From assembly GCF_003265345.1 (NCBI RefSeq), contig NZ_QFWW01000010.1, forward strand, positions 916 to 64,915: DNA of 64,000 nucleotides, written 5' to 3'. Source of the stretch: Lentzea terrae. Its GTDB lineage: Bacteria; Actinomycetota; Actinomycetes; Mycobacteriales; Pseudonocardiaceae. The notes under the pieces are model-generated. The model was not told the DNA's origin, did not search any database, and saw nothing but the letters and a program-made list of their open reading frames with translations. Positions 33,294-45,198 of the stretch are shown here, piece after piece. Made by a program: the position numbers and the translations under genes. Position 1 is the first letter of the stretch. Each line of letters begins with the position of its first letter.

Positions 33294-33352
33294 CGCGGGG
33301 CCGGGTATCGCCCGGTCCCGCGTTTCCGCGCGATCACCGCAGAAACGCGGGA
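33294..33352 (+). terminator. two overlapping hairpins after the beta-helix gene
   Basis: CGCGGGGCCGGG pairs with CCCGGTCCCGCG (33294-33322, one mismatch). TCCCGCGTTTC pairs perfectly with GAAACGCGGGA (33316-33326 and 33342-33352). They share bases 33316-33322, so only one can form at a time. Confidence 0.65.
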
Positions 33353-33397
33353 CGGCTAGCCAGGACGAGAGAACCGCAGCGCGCGTCCACACGCGAC

Positions 33398-33439
33398 GGT
33401 TCCCCGTTCCGGCCGAGGTGATGGCCGGGACGGGGAACC
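33398..33439 (-). terminator. hairpin after the GH6 endoglucanase gene
   Basis: A 17-bp stem with one mismatch (GGTTCCCCGTTCCGGCC and its complement) and an 8-base loop begins 23 bp beyond the GH6 stop in its direction of transcription. Confidence 0.7.
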
Positions 33440-33462
33440 GCCTTCTCCCTGTCGCCAGGACG

Positions 33463-34845
<1,383 letters not shown>

Positions 34846-34874
34846 TCACAGCGTCGTTGCTGATACAGGGGATA

Positions 34875-34888
34875 TGAGAGCGCTCTCA
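34875..34888. promoter_or_regulatory. CebR-like variant box TGAGAGCGCTCTCA
   Basis: A perfect palindrome differing from the CebR box by one symmetric pair (12 of 14 positions). It is at the usual distance from the GH6 start. It could bind the CebR-like protein less tightly or a related LacI protein. Confidence 0.6.
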
Positions 34889-34962
34889 CAACTGGCCGCG
34901 CCGCCGGGGAGAGCGGGTCCGGGCTCGGGGTCAACGTAGCCACGGCACCACGGGCCGTCAAA

Positions 34963-34988
34963 GCTAAAATGTTAGCGCTAACTTTAGC
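34963..34988. promoter_or_regulatory. LacI-type operator GTTAGCGCTAAC inside GCTAAA...TTTAGC
   Basis: A perfect 12-bp palindrome (34971-34982) nested in GCTAAA/TTTAGC arms, matching the design at 28439-28466 before the arabinoxylan unit. It would place the GH10 or GH6 promoter under a second, pentose-linked control. Confidence 0.65.
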
Positions 34989-35046
34989 AATATCCATTCG
35001 CATGGCATCGCCCGCAGAAGTGGTTCAGGCCATTTTTCATGCGGAT

Positions 35047-35060
35047 TGGGAGCGCTCCCT
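35047..35060. promoter_or_regulatory. near-exact CebR box TGGGAGCGCTCCCT
   Basis: It matches 13 of 14 positions of the CebR/CelR site and lies 338 bp before the xylanase start, within a 562-bp intergenic region that holds no conventional gene. The transcript start is probably just downstream, leaving a long leader. Confidence 0.7.
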
Positions 35061-35113
35061 GGTTTTTCTGCTCCGTTCGGCTCAATCTCCGGGCGAAATT
35101 CGCAACGAAATCT

Positions 35114-35129
35114 TGTGAGCGCGAACACA
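35114..35129. promoter_or_regulatory. dyad TGTGAGCGCGAACACA
   Basis: TGTG/CACA ends and a central CGCG are symmetric (12 of 16 positions). It resembles the TTGTGAGCG half of the site at 28439. It is a weaker candidate operator in the xylanase leader. Confidence 0.35.
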
Positions 35130-35206
35130 GAGCTGTAACACTCCTGCACAGCGAGCCCTCGCGGCCGCTCATCACGCTCACCCGCACGTGAGTGAAGGAG
35201 ACGGCA

Positions 35207-35266
35207 GTGCACAGTTTCGGTTGGCAGCGAAGACGTTCCGCCCCGACGCCACTGCGCCGCTGCTGA
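35207..35266 (+). CDS. possible 19-codon leader peptide before the xylanase gene
   Basis: A GTG start with a strong AAGGAG seven bases upstream opens a frame reading MHSFGWQRRRSAPTPLRRC, then TGA. It ends 132 bp before the xylanase ATG, in the long 5' leader. It has Trp and six Arg but no run that clearly indicates attenuation. It may be a regulatory leader frame or a chance match. No homologue can be checked here. Confidence 0.35.
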   Translation: MHSFGWQRRRSAPTPLRRC

Positions 35267-36790
<1,524 letters not shown>

Positions 36791-36816
36791 CGCACCCACA
36801 CCACCGCAGGGACCCA

Positions 36817-36842
36817 GCGGATCGGCGACCGCGCCGATCCGC
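36817..36842 (+). terminator. hairpin after the xylanase gene
   Basis: A perfect 11-bp stem (GCGGATCGGCG / CGCCGATCCGC) with a 4-base loop lies in the 81-bp gap before the GH43-CBM6 gene. It probably ends part of the xylanase transcripts. Confidence 0.65.
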
Positions 36843-36871
36843 CGGGCCGCCCTGCCCTCCGGGAGACGACG

Positions 36872-38254
36872 ATGGCTCGCAAGCTCTGGACGCGCCTCGC
36901 GCTGGTGGTCGGTCTGCTCCTGACCGCGACCGCACAGGCGCAGGCGGACAACCCGATCGTGCAACACATCTACACCGCCGATCCTTCACCGTTGGTCCAC
37001 AACGGACGGGTCTACCTCTACACCGGACACGACGAGGACGGCTCGACCTGGTTCACCATGAAGGACTGGCGGGTCTGGTCGTCGGCCGACATGGTGAACT
37101 GGACCGACCACGGCTCGCCGATGAGCCTCGCCACCTTCAGCTGGGCCAAGCAGGACGCGTGGGCCGGCCAGGCCGTGGAACGCAACGGCAAGTTCTACTG
37201 GTACGTCCCCGTCGTCACCAAGGCCACCGGACGCCCGGCCATCGGTGTCGGCGTCTCCGACAGCCCCACCGGCCCGTTCCGCGACGCCATCGGCCGTCCG
37301 CTGGTGGAGAACGGCGAGATCGACCCGTCGGTCATGATCGACGACGACGGCCAGGCCTACCTCTACTGGGGCAACCCGAACCTCTGGTACGTCAAGCTCA
37401 ACCCCGACATGATCTCGTTCTCCGGCGGGGTCAACCGGATCCCGCTCACCACCGCCGGGTTCGGCACGCGCACCGGTGACGCGAACCGGCCCACCCTGTA
37501 CGAGGAAGGGCCCTGGGTCTACAAGCGCAACGGCCTGTACTACAACGTCTTCGCGGCCAAGTGCTGCTCGGAGTTCATCGGCTACTCGACCTCGCCCGGT
37601 CCAACCGGGCCATGGACCTACCGCGGCACCGTGATGCCCACGCAGGGCAGCAGCTTCACCAACCACCCCGGCATCATCGACTTCAAGGGCAGCTCGTACT
37701 TCTTCTACCACAACGGCGCCCTGCCCGGCGGTGGCGGCTTCACCCGGTCCGTCGCGGTGGAGAAGTTCAGCTACAACGCCGACGGCACCATCCCGCAGAT
37801 GAACATGACCACGGCGGGGCCACCGGCCGCGGACACGCTCAACCCCTATGTCCGCCAGGAGGCCGAGACCATCGCCTGGGGCAGCGGCATCGAGACCGAG
37901 CCCTCCAGCGAAGGCGGGATGAACGTCGGCTGGATCAACAACGGCGACTACATCAAGGTGAAGAACGTCGCTTTCGGTGCCGGCGCGAACCTCTTCAACG
38001 CCAGGGTCGCGTCGACCGTCGCGGGCAGCTCCATCGAGATCCGGTCCGGCAGCCCGACCGGCGCGCTCGCCGGTCGCTGCACGGTGCCCAACACCGGCGG
38101 CTGGCAGTCGTGGACCAACGTGTCGTGCGCGGTGAGCGGCCTGACCGGCACCCGCGACCTCTACCTGCGATTCGCCGGCGGTAGCAACTACCTGCTCAAC
38201 ATGAACTGGTGGCAGTTCGGCACGGGCGGCAACCTCGCCCGCACCGCGTCATGA
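36872..38254 (+). CDS. secreted GH43 arabinoxylan-active enzyme with CBM6
   Basis: The 460-residue protein has a signal peptide (to about 26), a GH43 propeller (TADPSPLVHNGRVYLYTGHDE with the base Asp; IDPSVMIDDDG; YEEGPW with the acid Glu) and a C-terminal CBM6 (about 325-455, QEAETIAW...EGGMNVGWINNGDYI). The HDE/AWAGQ form resembles the arabinoxylan arabinofuranohydrolase group (GH43_16 type). CGGGAGACGACG precedes the ATG. It is followed by an esterase gene overlapping by ATGA. Confidence 0.9.
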   Translation: MARKLWTRLALVVGLLLTATAQAQADNPIVQHIYTADPSPLVHNGRVYLYTGHDEDGSTWFTMKDWRVWSSADMVNWTDHGSPMSLATFSWAKQDAWAGQAVERNGKFYWYVPVVTKATGRPAIGVGVSDSPTGPFRDAIGRPLVENGEIDPSVMIDDDGQAYLYWGNPNLWYVKLNPDMISFSGGVNRIPLTTAGFGTRTGDANRPTLYEEGPWVYKRNGLYYNVFAAKCCSEFIGYSTSPGPTGPWTYRGTVMPTQGSSFTNHPGIIDFKGSSYFFYHNGALPGGGGFTRSVAVEKFSYNADGTIPQMNMTTAGPPAADTLNPYVRQEAETIAWGSGIETEPSSEGGMNVGWINNGDYIKVKNVAFGAGANLFNARVASTVAGSSIEIRSGSPTGALAGRCTVPNTGGWQSWTNVSCAVSGLTGTRDLYLRFAGGSNYLLNMNWWQFGTGGNLARTAS

Positions 38255-39555
38255 ACGCACGATCACATCGGGACGGCTTCGGCATCGTCGCCCTCGTGGC
38301 GGCGGTGCTGTTGCTGCTCGCCGCCATCGCGCTCTCCCTGGTGCCGCAACCGGCGAAGGCCGCGTCGCTGGTGCGGGTCACGAACTTCGGCACGAACCCC
38401 ACCAACCTGAACATGTACGTCTACGCACCTGACCGGCTCGCGGCACGTCCGGCCATGCTGGTGATGGTGCACTATTGCAGCGGTTCGGCGTCCGCTGTGC
38501 ACAACGGCAACGGACGCGACTACGTCACCGCCGCGGACCGCCTCGGCTACGTGATCGTCTACCCGGAGGCCACCAGGGACGGTCGCTGCTTCGACGTGTC
38601 GACCGCCAACGCGTTGCGCCGCAACGGAGGCAGCGACTCCACCGGGATCATGTCGATGGTGTCGCACGCACGTCAGCGTTACAACGTCGACCCGGCGCGG
38701 ATCGTCGTCGCGGGCTTCTCGTCCGGCGCGATGATGACCAACGTGCTGGCCGCCCAGTACCCGGACGTGTTCAGCGCCGGCTCGGCGTTCTCCGGAGTTC
38801 CCGCCGGCTGCTTCGCGACGACCAACGGATCGCTGTGGAACAGCCAGTGCTCGAGCGGGAACCTGCTGAAGTCGCCGCAGCAGTGGGGCGACCAGGCCAG
38901 GGCGATGTACCCGGGCTACACCGGCAAGTACCCGCGGATGCAGCTGTGGCACGGCACGACCGACACCACGCTGGCGTACCCGAACTTCGGTGAAGCGCTC
39001 GACCAGTGGACCAACGTGCACGCGGTGAGCAGGACGCCGTCGTCGACCGACCAGCCGCAGCCCAGCTGGACCCGCACCCGGTACGGCAGCGCCGTCGAGG
39101 GCATCAGCATCCAGGGCACCGGACACAGCCTGCCGATGGCCGGGATGCTCGCGTACTCGATCACCTTCCTCGGCCTGGACAGCAACCCACCGACCACGAC
39201 CACCACAACGACCACGACCACGACAACTCCGCCCCCAGGCGGATGTGCGATCGCCGCGTCGGTCAACGCGTGGAACACCGGCCTCACCGAGACGATCAAG
39301 ATCACCAACACGGCGGCGGCTGCGGTCAACGGCTGGCAGCTGCGGTTCACGTTGCCCGGCGGCCAGGCCATCACGGGCGGCTGGAGCGCGACCTACTCCC
39401 CCGCCACCGGCGAGGTGTCCGCGAGCAACGTCGACTACAACGCGCAGATCCCGCCCGGCGGCTCGGTGTCGATCGGTTTCCAGGCCACGCACACCGGTGA
39501 CAGCACGGCAGCCGGTGACTTCTCCCTCAACGGCGAGCGCTGTGCCACCGGCTGA
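38251..39555 (+). CDS. secreted CE1-type acetylxylan/feruloyl esterase with CBM2
   Basis: The 434-residue protein has a signal peptide (to about 38), an alpha/beta-hydrolase domain of the PHB depolymerase-like CE1 group (nucleophile Ser in AGFSSGAMM; HGTTDTT with Asp; GTGHS with His), a Thr linker and CBM2. CE1 members of this type deacetylate xylan. Its ATG overlaps the GH43 stop by ATGA, so the arabinofuranosidase and esterase are co-translated, suiting joint debranching of arabinoxylan. Confidence 0.9.
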   Translation: MNARSHRDGFGIVALVAAVLLLLAAIALSLVPQPAKAASLVRVTNFGTNPTNLNMYVYAPDRLAARPAMLVMVHYCSGSASAVHNGNGRDYVTAADRLGYVIVYPEATRDGRCFDVSTANALRRNGGSDSTGIMSMVSHARQRYNVDPARIVVAGFSSGAMMTNVLAAQYPDVFSAGSAFSGVPAGCFATTNGSLWNSQCSSGNLLKSPQQWGDQARAMYPGYTGKYPRMQLWHGTTDTTLAYPNFGEALDQWTNVHAVSRTPSSTDQPQPSWTRTRYGSAVEGISIQGTGHSLPMAGMLAYSITFLGLDSNPPTTTTTTTTTTTTPPPGGCAIAASVNAWNTGLTETIKITNTAAAAVNGWQLRFTLPGGQAITGGWSATYSPATGEVSASNVDYNAQIPPGGSVSIGFQATHTGDSTAAGDFSLNGERCATG

Positions 39556-39573
39556 ACCCATTGGAGGACCGGC

Positions 39574-42411
39574 ATGTCCGACCTGAACCGGCGCCAGCTC
39601 CTGATGCTCGGCGCGGGTGCCGTGCTGACCCAGGCAGGCTGGACAGCGACCGCCGCCGCAGCACCCGTCCACCAGGCCGCGGGCGACCTTTCCCTGTGGT
39701 ACGACCGGCCTGCGGGGTCGGACTGGCTGCGCGCACTGCCGATCGGCAACGGCCGGCTCGGCGCGATGGTGTTCGGCAACACCGACACCGAACGCCTGCA
39801 GCTCAACGAGGACACCGTCTGGGCGGGCGGTCCGCACGACTACAGCAACCCGCGCGGTGCCGGTGCGCTCGCCCAGATCCGGCAGCTCGTGTTCTCGAAC
39901 CAGTGGACGCAGGCGCAGTCGCTGATCGACCAGACCATGCTCGGCAACCCGGCAGGGCAGCTCGCCTTCCAGCCGGTCGGTGACCTCCGGCTGGCGTTGC
40001 CGTCCGCGACCGCGTCCGGGTACCGGCGCGAGCTCGATCTCACGACGGCCACGACCACCGTGACGTACACGGCGAACAACGTGCGCTACCGGCGTGAGGT
40101 GTTCGCGAGCGCGCCGGACCAGGTGATCGCGATCCGCCTGACCGCGGAGACACCCGGCTCGATCACGTTCACCGCGTCGTTCAGCTCGCCCCAGCGCACG
40201 ACGGCGTCCAGCCCGGACGGCACGACCATCGCGCTGGACGGCGTTTCCGGTACCCAGCGGGGCATCGCGGGCACCGTCCGGTTCCTCGCGCTGGCCAAAG
40301 CCGTCGCCGAGGGCGGCTCGGTCACCAGCTCCGGTGGCACGCTGCGGGTGAGCAACGCCAACGCGGTGACCGTGCTGATCTCCATCGGCACCAGCTACGT
40401 CGACTTCCGCACGGTCAACGGCGACTACCAGGGCATCGCGCGCAGCCGCCTGAACGCCGCGCAGGGCCTCGCCTTCGACACCCTGCGAGCCCGCCACGTC
40501 GCGGACTACCAGGCGTTGTTCGGGCGGGTCAGCCTCGACCTCGGCCGCACCGCTGCGGCCGACCAGCCGACGGACGTCCGGATCACCCGGCACGCGAGCA
40601 CGAACGACCCGCAGTTCGCCGCGCTGCTGTTCCAGTACGGCAGGTACCTGCTCATCTCGTCGTCACGTCCCGGCACGCAACCGGCGAACCTGCAGGGCAT
40701 CTGGAACGACCAGATGACCCCGTCGTGGGACTCGAAGTACACGCTGAACGCCAACCTGCCGATGAACTACTGGCACGCGGACACCACCAACATCGGCGAG
40801 TGCTACCAGCCGGTGTTCAGAATGATCAACGACCTCACCGTCACCGGCGCGCGCACCGCCCAGGTGCAGTACAACGCGCGCGGCTGGGTCACCCACCACA
40901 ACACCGACGCGTGGCGCGGCTCCTCGGTCGTCGACTTCGCGGCGGCGGGCATGTGGCAGACGGGCGGGGCGTGGCTCTCGACGATGATCTGGGACCACTA
41001 CCTGTTCACCGGTGACGTGAACTTCCTGCGCACGTACTACCCGGCCATGAAGGGGTGCGCGCAGTTCTTCCTCGACACGCTCGTCACCGAGCCGAGCCTC
41101 GGGTACCTCGTCACCAACCCGTCGAACTCGCCGGAGCTCAACCACCACGCGAACGCCAGCGTCTGCGCGGGGCCGACGATGGACATGCAGATCCTGCGCG
41201 ACCTGTTCGACGGCTGCGCGAGCGCGTCCGAGGTGCTGGGTGTCGACGCCGACTTCCGCACCCAGGTGCGATCAGCACGGCAGCGCCTGGCCCCGACGAA
41301 GATCGGCTCGCGCGGCAACGTCGTGGAGTGGCTGCACGACTGGGTCGAGACCGAGCGCGAGCACCGGCACGTCTCGCACCTGTACGGCCTGCACCCCAGC
41401 AACCAGATCACCAAGCGCGGCACTCCCCAGCTGCACACGGCGGCCCGCCGCACGCTGGAGATCCGCGGTGACGCGGGCACCGGGTGGTCCCTCGCCTGGA
41501 AGATCAATTTCTGGGCGCGGCTGGAGGAGGGCGCGCGGGCACACGACCTGATCCGGTCCCTGGTGACCACGGACCGGCTCGCGCCCAACATGTTCGACCT
41601 GCACCCGCCGTTCCAGATCGACGGCAACTTCGGTGCAACGTCCGGCATCGCGGAAATGCTGCTGCACAGCCACAACGGCGAGCTGCACGTGCTGCCCGCG
41701 CTGCCACCGGCGTGGCCGGCCGGCAGCGTCACGGGACTGCGCGGGCGCGGCGGGTACACGGTCGGCGCGACGTGGGGTGCCGACGGCGCCATCACGTTGA
41801 CCGTCACGCCGGATCGCGACGGCACCGTCCGGGTCCGCAACCGGATCTTCGCCGGTACGTTCGAGCTGCGGGACACCACGACCGGCACCGCGATCCAGCC
41901 GACCAAGCCGGAAGCCGACGTGGCCGTGTTCGCCGTCCAAACAGGACACACATACCGGGCGTCCGGCCAGGGCTCGGGATCCGGCGTGCGGCCGGGCGTT
42001 CACTACCGGCTCGTCGCCCGGCACAGCGGAAAGTTCGCCGACATCAGCGGAGTGTCCACCGCGCCCGGCGCGCTGCTGCAGCAGTGGTCCCAGACCAGCG
42101 GCCTCAACCAGCAGTTCGACTTCATCGACGCGGGTGGCGGCTACCACCGGATCCGGGCCAGGCACAGCGGTCTCGTGCTCCAGGCCGCGAGCTCGAGCAC
42201 CGGCGCGGACATCACCCAGCAGGCCGACACCAACGCGACCAACCAGCAGTGGCGCGTGACGGACCACGGCGGCGGCGTGGTCAGCCTGACCAACCGGCAG
42301 AGCGGGCTCGCCCTGGACGTCTGGGGCGCGGCGACCGCCGACGGCACGCGCATCTCCCAGTGGACCCCGAGCGGGGCCGACAACCAGCGATTCCAACTCC
42401 AACAAGTGTGA
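39574..42411 (+). CDS. secreted GH95 alpha-L-fucosidase (or alpha-L-galactosidase) with CBM13
   Basis: The 945-residue protein has a Tat-type signal ([11 protein letters not shown]), the GH95 layout of N-terminal beta domain ([28 protein letters not shown]), (alpha/alpha)6 barrel ([37 protein letters not shown]) and C-terminal beta domain, then a ricin-type domain (about 810-945). GH95 enzymes hydrolyse alpha-1,2-fucosyl or galactosyl caps, for example on xyloglucan. It lies 18 bp after the esterase gene in the same run. Confidence 0.92.
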   Translation: MSDLNRRQLLMLGAGAVLTQAGWTATAAAAPVHQAAGDLSLWYDRPAGSDWLRALPIGNGRLGAMVFGNTDTERLQLNEDTVWAGGPHDYSNPRGAGALAQIRQLVFSNQWTQAQSLIDQTMLGNPAGQLAFQPVGDLRLALPSATASGYRRELDLTTATTTVTYTANNVRYRREVFASAPDQVIAIRLTAETPGSITFTASFSSPQRTTASSPDGTTIALDGVSGTQRGIAGTVRFLALAKAVAEGGSVTSSGGTLRVSNANAVTVLISIGTSYVDFRTVNGDYQGIARSRLNAAQGLAFDTLRARHVADYQALFGRVSLDLGRTAAADQPTDVRITRHASTNDPQFAALLFQYGRYLLISSSRPGTQPANLQGIWNDQMTPSWDSKYTLNANLPMNYWHADTTNIGECYQPVFRMINDLTVTGARTAQVQYNARGWVTHHNTDAWRGSSVVDFAAAGMWQTGGAWLSTMIWDHYLFTGDVNFLRTYYPAMKGCAQFFLDTLVTEPSLGYLVTNPSNSPELNHHANASVCAGPTMDMQILRDLFDGCASASEVLGVDADFRTQVRSARQRLAPTKIGSRGNVVEWLHDWVETEREHRHVSHLYGLHPSNQITKRGTPQLHTAARRTLEIRGDAGTGWSLAWKINFWARLEEGARAHDLIRSLVTTDRLAPNMFDLHPPFQIDGNFGATSGIAEMLLHSHNGELHVLPALPPAWPAGSVTGLRGRGGYTVGATWGADGAITLTVTPDRDGTVRVRNRIFAGTFELRDTTTGTAIQPTKPEADVAVFAVQTGHTYRASGQGSGSGVRPGVHYRLVARHSGKFADISGVSTAPGALLQQWSQTSGLNQQFDFIDAGGGYHRIRARHSGLVLQAASSSTGADITQQADTNATNQQWRVTDHGGGVVSLTNRQSGLALDVWGAATADGTRISQWTPSGADNQRFQLQQV

Positions 42412-42428
42412 GAACCGAAGGGACAACG

Positions 42429-42470
42429 ATGTTCCCCCAGTACGAGAAGGCGTGCCATGTCCCGGCATAG
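42429..42470 (+). CDS. 13-codon leader frame overlapping the next esterase start (copy 1)
   Basis: ATG 42429, preceded by GAAGGGACAACG, opens MFPQYEKACHVPA and stops at TAG 42468-42470, 14 bp inside the esterase gene in another frame. A frame of the same length, spacing and similar sequence precedes the paralogous gene at 45185. The esterase has its own ribosome-binding site (GAGAAGG) inside this frame, so coupling is plausible. Confidence 0.5.
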   Translation: MFPQYEKACHVPA

Positions 42471-43752
42471 GTCCGTCATCGCGTTGGCCTTCGCCAGTGC
42501 CGTGGTCTTCCTGGGTGCGGCCGGTATCGCGCTCGGCGGCACGACCCCCGACGATCGGGCCGGCACGGCCGCGGCGACCGCGGGATGCGGCAAGCCCCCT
42601 GGCCTCAACAGCGGCCAGCACACGATCAGCAGCGGCGGCCAGAACCGCTCGTTCATCCTGCGGCTGCCGCCCAACTACGACAGCAACCGCCAGTACCGGC
42701 TGTTCGTCGGCTTCCACTGGCTGGGCGGCACCATGAACGACGTCGACTCCGGCGGCGGCGATGGCTACAACTGGTCGTACTACGGGTTGCGACGGCTCTC
42801 CGACGCGGCGAACAACAGCACGATCTTCGTCGCACCGCAGGGCAACAGCAACGGCTGGGCCAACCCCGGCGGCCAGGACGTCGCCTTCGTCGACGAGATG
42901 CTCCGGCGGCTGGACGCGGGCCTGTGCATCGACACGACGCAGCGCTTCGCCGGTGGGTTCAGCTACGGCGGCGGCATGTCGTACGCGATCGCCTGTGCCC
43001 GCGCCAACGTGTTCCGCGCGGTCGTCGTGTACGCGGGCGCACAGCTCAGCGGGTGCAGCGGTGGCAACGACCCCATCGCCTACCTGGGCATTCACGGCAT
43101 CAGCGACAACGTGCTCAACATCAGCCAGGGCCGGAGTCTGCGCGACCGGTTCGTGCGCAACAACGGGTGCACGGCACAGAACCCGCGCGAACCGAGTGCG
43201 GGCAGCCGGACGCACATCGTCACCGCCTACAGCGGCTGCCGGGCCGGCTATCCCGTGGTGTGGGCCGCGTTCGACGGCGGTCACACTCCGGCACCCGTCG
43301 ACGGCGGCGGCGACGGGTGGCGCACCTGGACCTCCGGCGAGGCGTGGAAGTTCATCACCCAGTTCGGACCTGGTGGCCCCACGAGCACCACGACGACGAC
43401 CACTACCACCACCACAACTCCGCCCGGTGACACGGAATGCCGGGTCAGCGACAAGATCAACGCCTGGAACACCGGGCTGACGTCGGAAATCACCATCACG
43501 AACACCGGCACCACGCCGATCAGCGGATGGTCACTGGTCTTCACCCTGCCCGGCGGGCAGACCATCACGGGCGGCTGGAGCGCCACCTACTCCCCTGCCT
43601 CGGGCGAGGTGACGGCCAAGAACGTCAACTACAACCCCGACATCGCGCCCAACGCGTCGATCAGCATCGGCTTCCAGGCCACGCACACCGGCAACACCTC
43701 GGCACCGGCCTCGTTCTCCCTCAACGGCAAGACCTGCGCCATCTCCTCCTGA
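42457..43752 (+). CDS. secreted CE1-like esterase with CBM2 (tandem esterase 1)
   Basis: The 431-residue protein has a signal segment (to about 28), an alpha/beta-hydrolase domain (FILRLPPNYDSNRQYRLFVGFHWLGG, nucleophile in GGFSYGGGMS, late acid/His region HGISDN and DGGHTP), a Thr linker and CBM2. It resembles feruloyl and PHB-depolymerase-type esterases of CE1. It should release phenolic or acyl groups from xylan. The catalytic domain is nearly the same as that of the third tandem gene, but the binding module differs. Confidence 0.87.
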   Translation: MSRHRSVIALAFASAVVFLGAAGIALGGTTPDDRAGTAAATAGCGKPPGLNSGQHTISSGGQNRSFILRLPPNYDSNRQYRLFVGFHWLGGTMNDVDSGGGDGYNWSYYGLRRLSDAANNSTIFVAPQGNSNGWANPGGQDVAFVDEMLRRLDAGLCIDTTQRFAGGFSYGGGMSYAIACARANVFRAVVVYAGAQLSGCSGGNDPIAYLGIHGISDNVLNISQGRSLRDRFVRNNGCTAQNPREPSAGSRTHIVTAYSGCRAGYPVVWAAFDGGHTPAPVDGGGDGWRTWTSGEAWKFITQFGPGGPTSTTTTTTTTTTTPPGDTECRVSDKINAWNTGLTSEITITNTGTTPISGWSLVFTLPGGQTITGGWSATYSPASGEVTAKNVNYNPDIAPNASISIGFQATHTGNTSAPASFSLNGKTCAISS

Positions 43753-43770
43753 CAGAGAGTGCGGAACCCC

Positions 43771-45060
43771 ATGCAACAGAACAACGTTCTCCGACGGGTG
43801 CGGTGGCTGGTCGCTGCGGCCGCCGCCACCCTGGTGTTCAGCGGTGCCGGTGTCGCCGGCGCGGAACCACCGGCCGCGAGCTCCGATCCCGTGGCCGCCG
43901 CCTGCGGCCAGGCACCCACGCTGCGCAGCGGCACCCACACGATCCAGAGCAGCGGCAAGTCCAGGCAGTTCATCCTGAGCGTGCCGGACAACTACGACCC
44001 CAACCGCCGCTACCGGCTGGTCTTCGGCTTCCACTGGTGGGGCGGCACCGCCCAGCAGGTGGCGGGCGGCGGCAGCGACGGCGCGGTCTACGCCCACTAC
44101 GGCCTGAAAGCGCTGTCGAACAACTCGGCGATCTTCGTCGCGCCGCAGGGTCTGGGCAACGCCTGGGCCAACTCCGGCGGTGAGGACGTCCGGTTCTTCG
44201 ACGACATGGTCAGCCGGATCGAGGGCGACCTCTGCGTCGACCCCGCGCAGCGCTTCTCCCTGGGCTTCAGCTACGGCGGCGCGATGAGCATCTCGCTCGC
44301 GTGCTCCCGGCCGACGATGCTCAAGGCGATCGCGGCCATCGCCTCGCCGGGTGAGATCAGCGGGTGCTCCGGCGGCACCGCACCCGTGGCCTACATGGGC
44401 ATCCACGGCATCAGCGACAACATCGGCTCCGGCCGCGGTCAGCGCGACCGGTGGGTCCGCAACAACGGATGCACCGCGCAGAACGCACCTGAACCGTCCC
44501 GCGGCAGCAACACCCACATCACCACCCACTACTCGGGTTGCCGCACCGGCTACCCGGTGGCGTGGGCACCCTTCGACGGAGGACACCAGCAGGGACCGGT
44601 CGACGGCTGCTCGGGTTGTGAGAGCGGTGCGCGCAGCTGGGTGAAGAACGAGGTGTGGAAGTTCTTCACCGGCGACACCCCACCCACGCCCACCACGTTC
44701 CGGCTGCGCGGCGAGTCCTCTGGCCGTTGTCTCGACGTCAACGGCGCCGGCACGGCCAACGGCACCCAGATGATCACGTGGGACTGCCACACCAACGCCA
44801 ACCAGCAGTTCGGCCAGAACGGCCAGGCCCTGCAGGTGACGGGCAAGTGCCTGGACGTGCCGAACAACGCGGCCTCCGGCACCAGGGTCCAGATCTGGGA
44901 CTGCCACGGCGGCGCCAACCAGAACTGGAACGTCGCGGGCGGCACGGTCACCAGCGTCCAAACAGGACTGTGCCTGACCTCCGGCGGCACGGCCAACGGT
45001 GCGGCCGTGACCGTGGCGACCTGCTCGGGCGGCGCCAACCAGCGCTGGGCCAAGGCCTAG
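43771..45060 (+). CDS. secreted CE1-like esterase with CBM13 (tandem esterase 2)
   Basis: The 429-residue protein has a signal peptide (to about 30, ending VAGAE), a CE1-like hydrolase domain (FILSVPDNYDPNRRYRLVFGFHWWGG, GFSYGGAMS, HGISDNI, DGGHQQ) and a C-terminal ricin-type domain (about 310-429). It is the most divergent catalytic domain of the three tandem esterases. ATG 43771 was chosen as start; GTG 43759 would add four residues. It lies 18 bp after the first tandem gene. Confidence 0.86.
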   Translation: MQQNNVLRRVRWLVAAAAATLVFSGAGVAGAEPPAASSDPVAAACGQAPTLRSGTHTIQSSGKSRQFILSVPDNYDPNRRYRLVFGFHWWGGTAQQVAGGGSDGAVYAHYGLKALSNNSAIFVAPQGLGNAWANSGGEDVRFFDDMVSRIEGDLCVDPAQRFSLGFSYGGAMSISLACSRPTMLKAIAAIASPGEISGCSGGTAPVAYMGIHGISDNIGSGRGQRDRWVRNNGCTAQNAPEPSRGSNTHITTHYSGCRTGYPVAWAPFDGGHQQGPVDGCSGCESGARSWVKNEVWKFFTGDTPPTPTTFRLRGESSGRCLDVNGAGTANGTQMITWDCHTNANQQFGQNGQALQVTGKCLDVPNNAASGTRVQIWDCHGGANQNWNVAGGTVTSVQTGLCLTSGGTANGAAVTVATCSGGANQRWAKA

Positions 45061-45066
45061 CGGGCA

Positions 45067-45103
45067 GCGGGTGACGGCGGTCGCGCAGCCCGTCGTCACC
45101 CGC
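45067..45103 (+). terminator. hairpin between tandem esterases 2 and 3
   Basis: A 10-bp perfect stem (GCGGGTGACG / CGTCACCCGC) starts 6 bp after the second esterase stop. It suggests that the third gene can have its own promoter. Confidence 0.6.
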
Positions 45104-45156
45104 TTGCGGCGAAGCGGTTCCCACGGCAACCACTGTGACGAACGGAAGGGACAACG

Positions 45157-45198
45157 ATGTTCCACCAGTACAAGGGGCGATGCCATGATCAGGCCTAG
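45157..45198 (+). CDS. 13-codon leader frame overlapping the next esterase start (copy 2)
   Basis: ATG 45157, preceded by GGAAGGGACAACG, opens MFHQYKGRCHDQA and stops at TAG 45196-45198, 14 bp inside the esterase gene. Length and offset to the esterase ATG (28 bp) are the same as in copy 1, and 6 of 13 residues agree. Shared ancestry of the two leaders explains part of this; retention of an open frame after divergence is the notable point. Confidence 0.5.
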   Translation: MFHQYKGRCHDQA

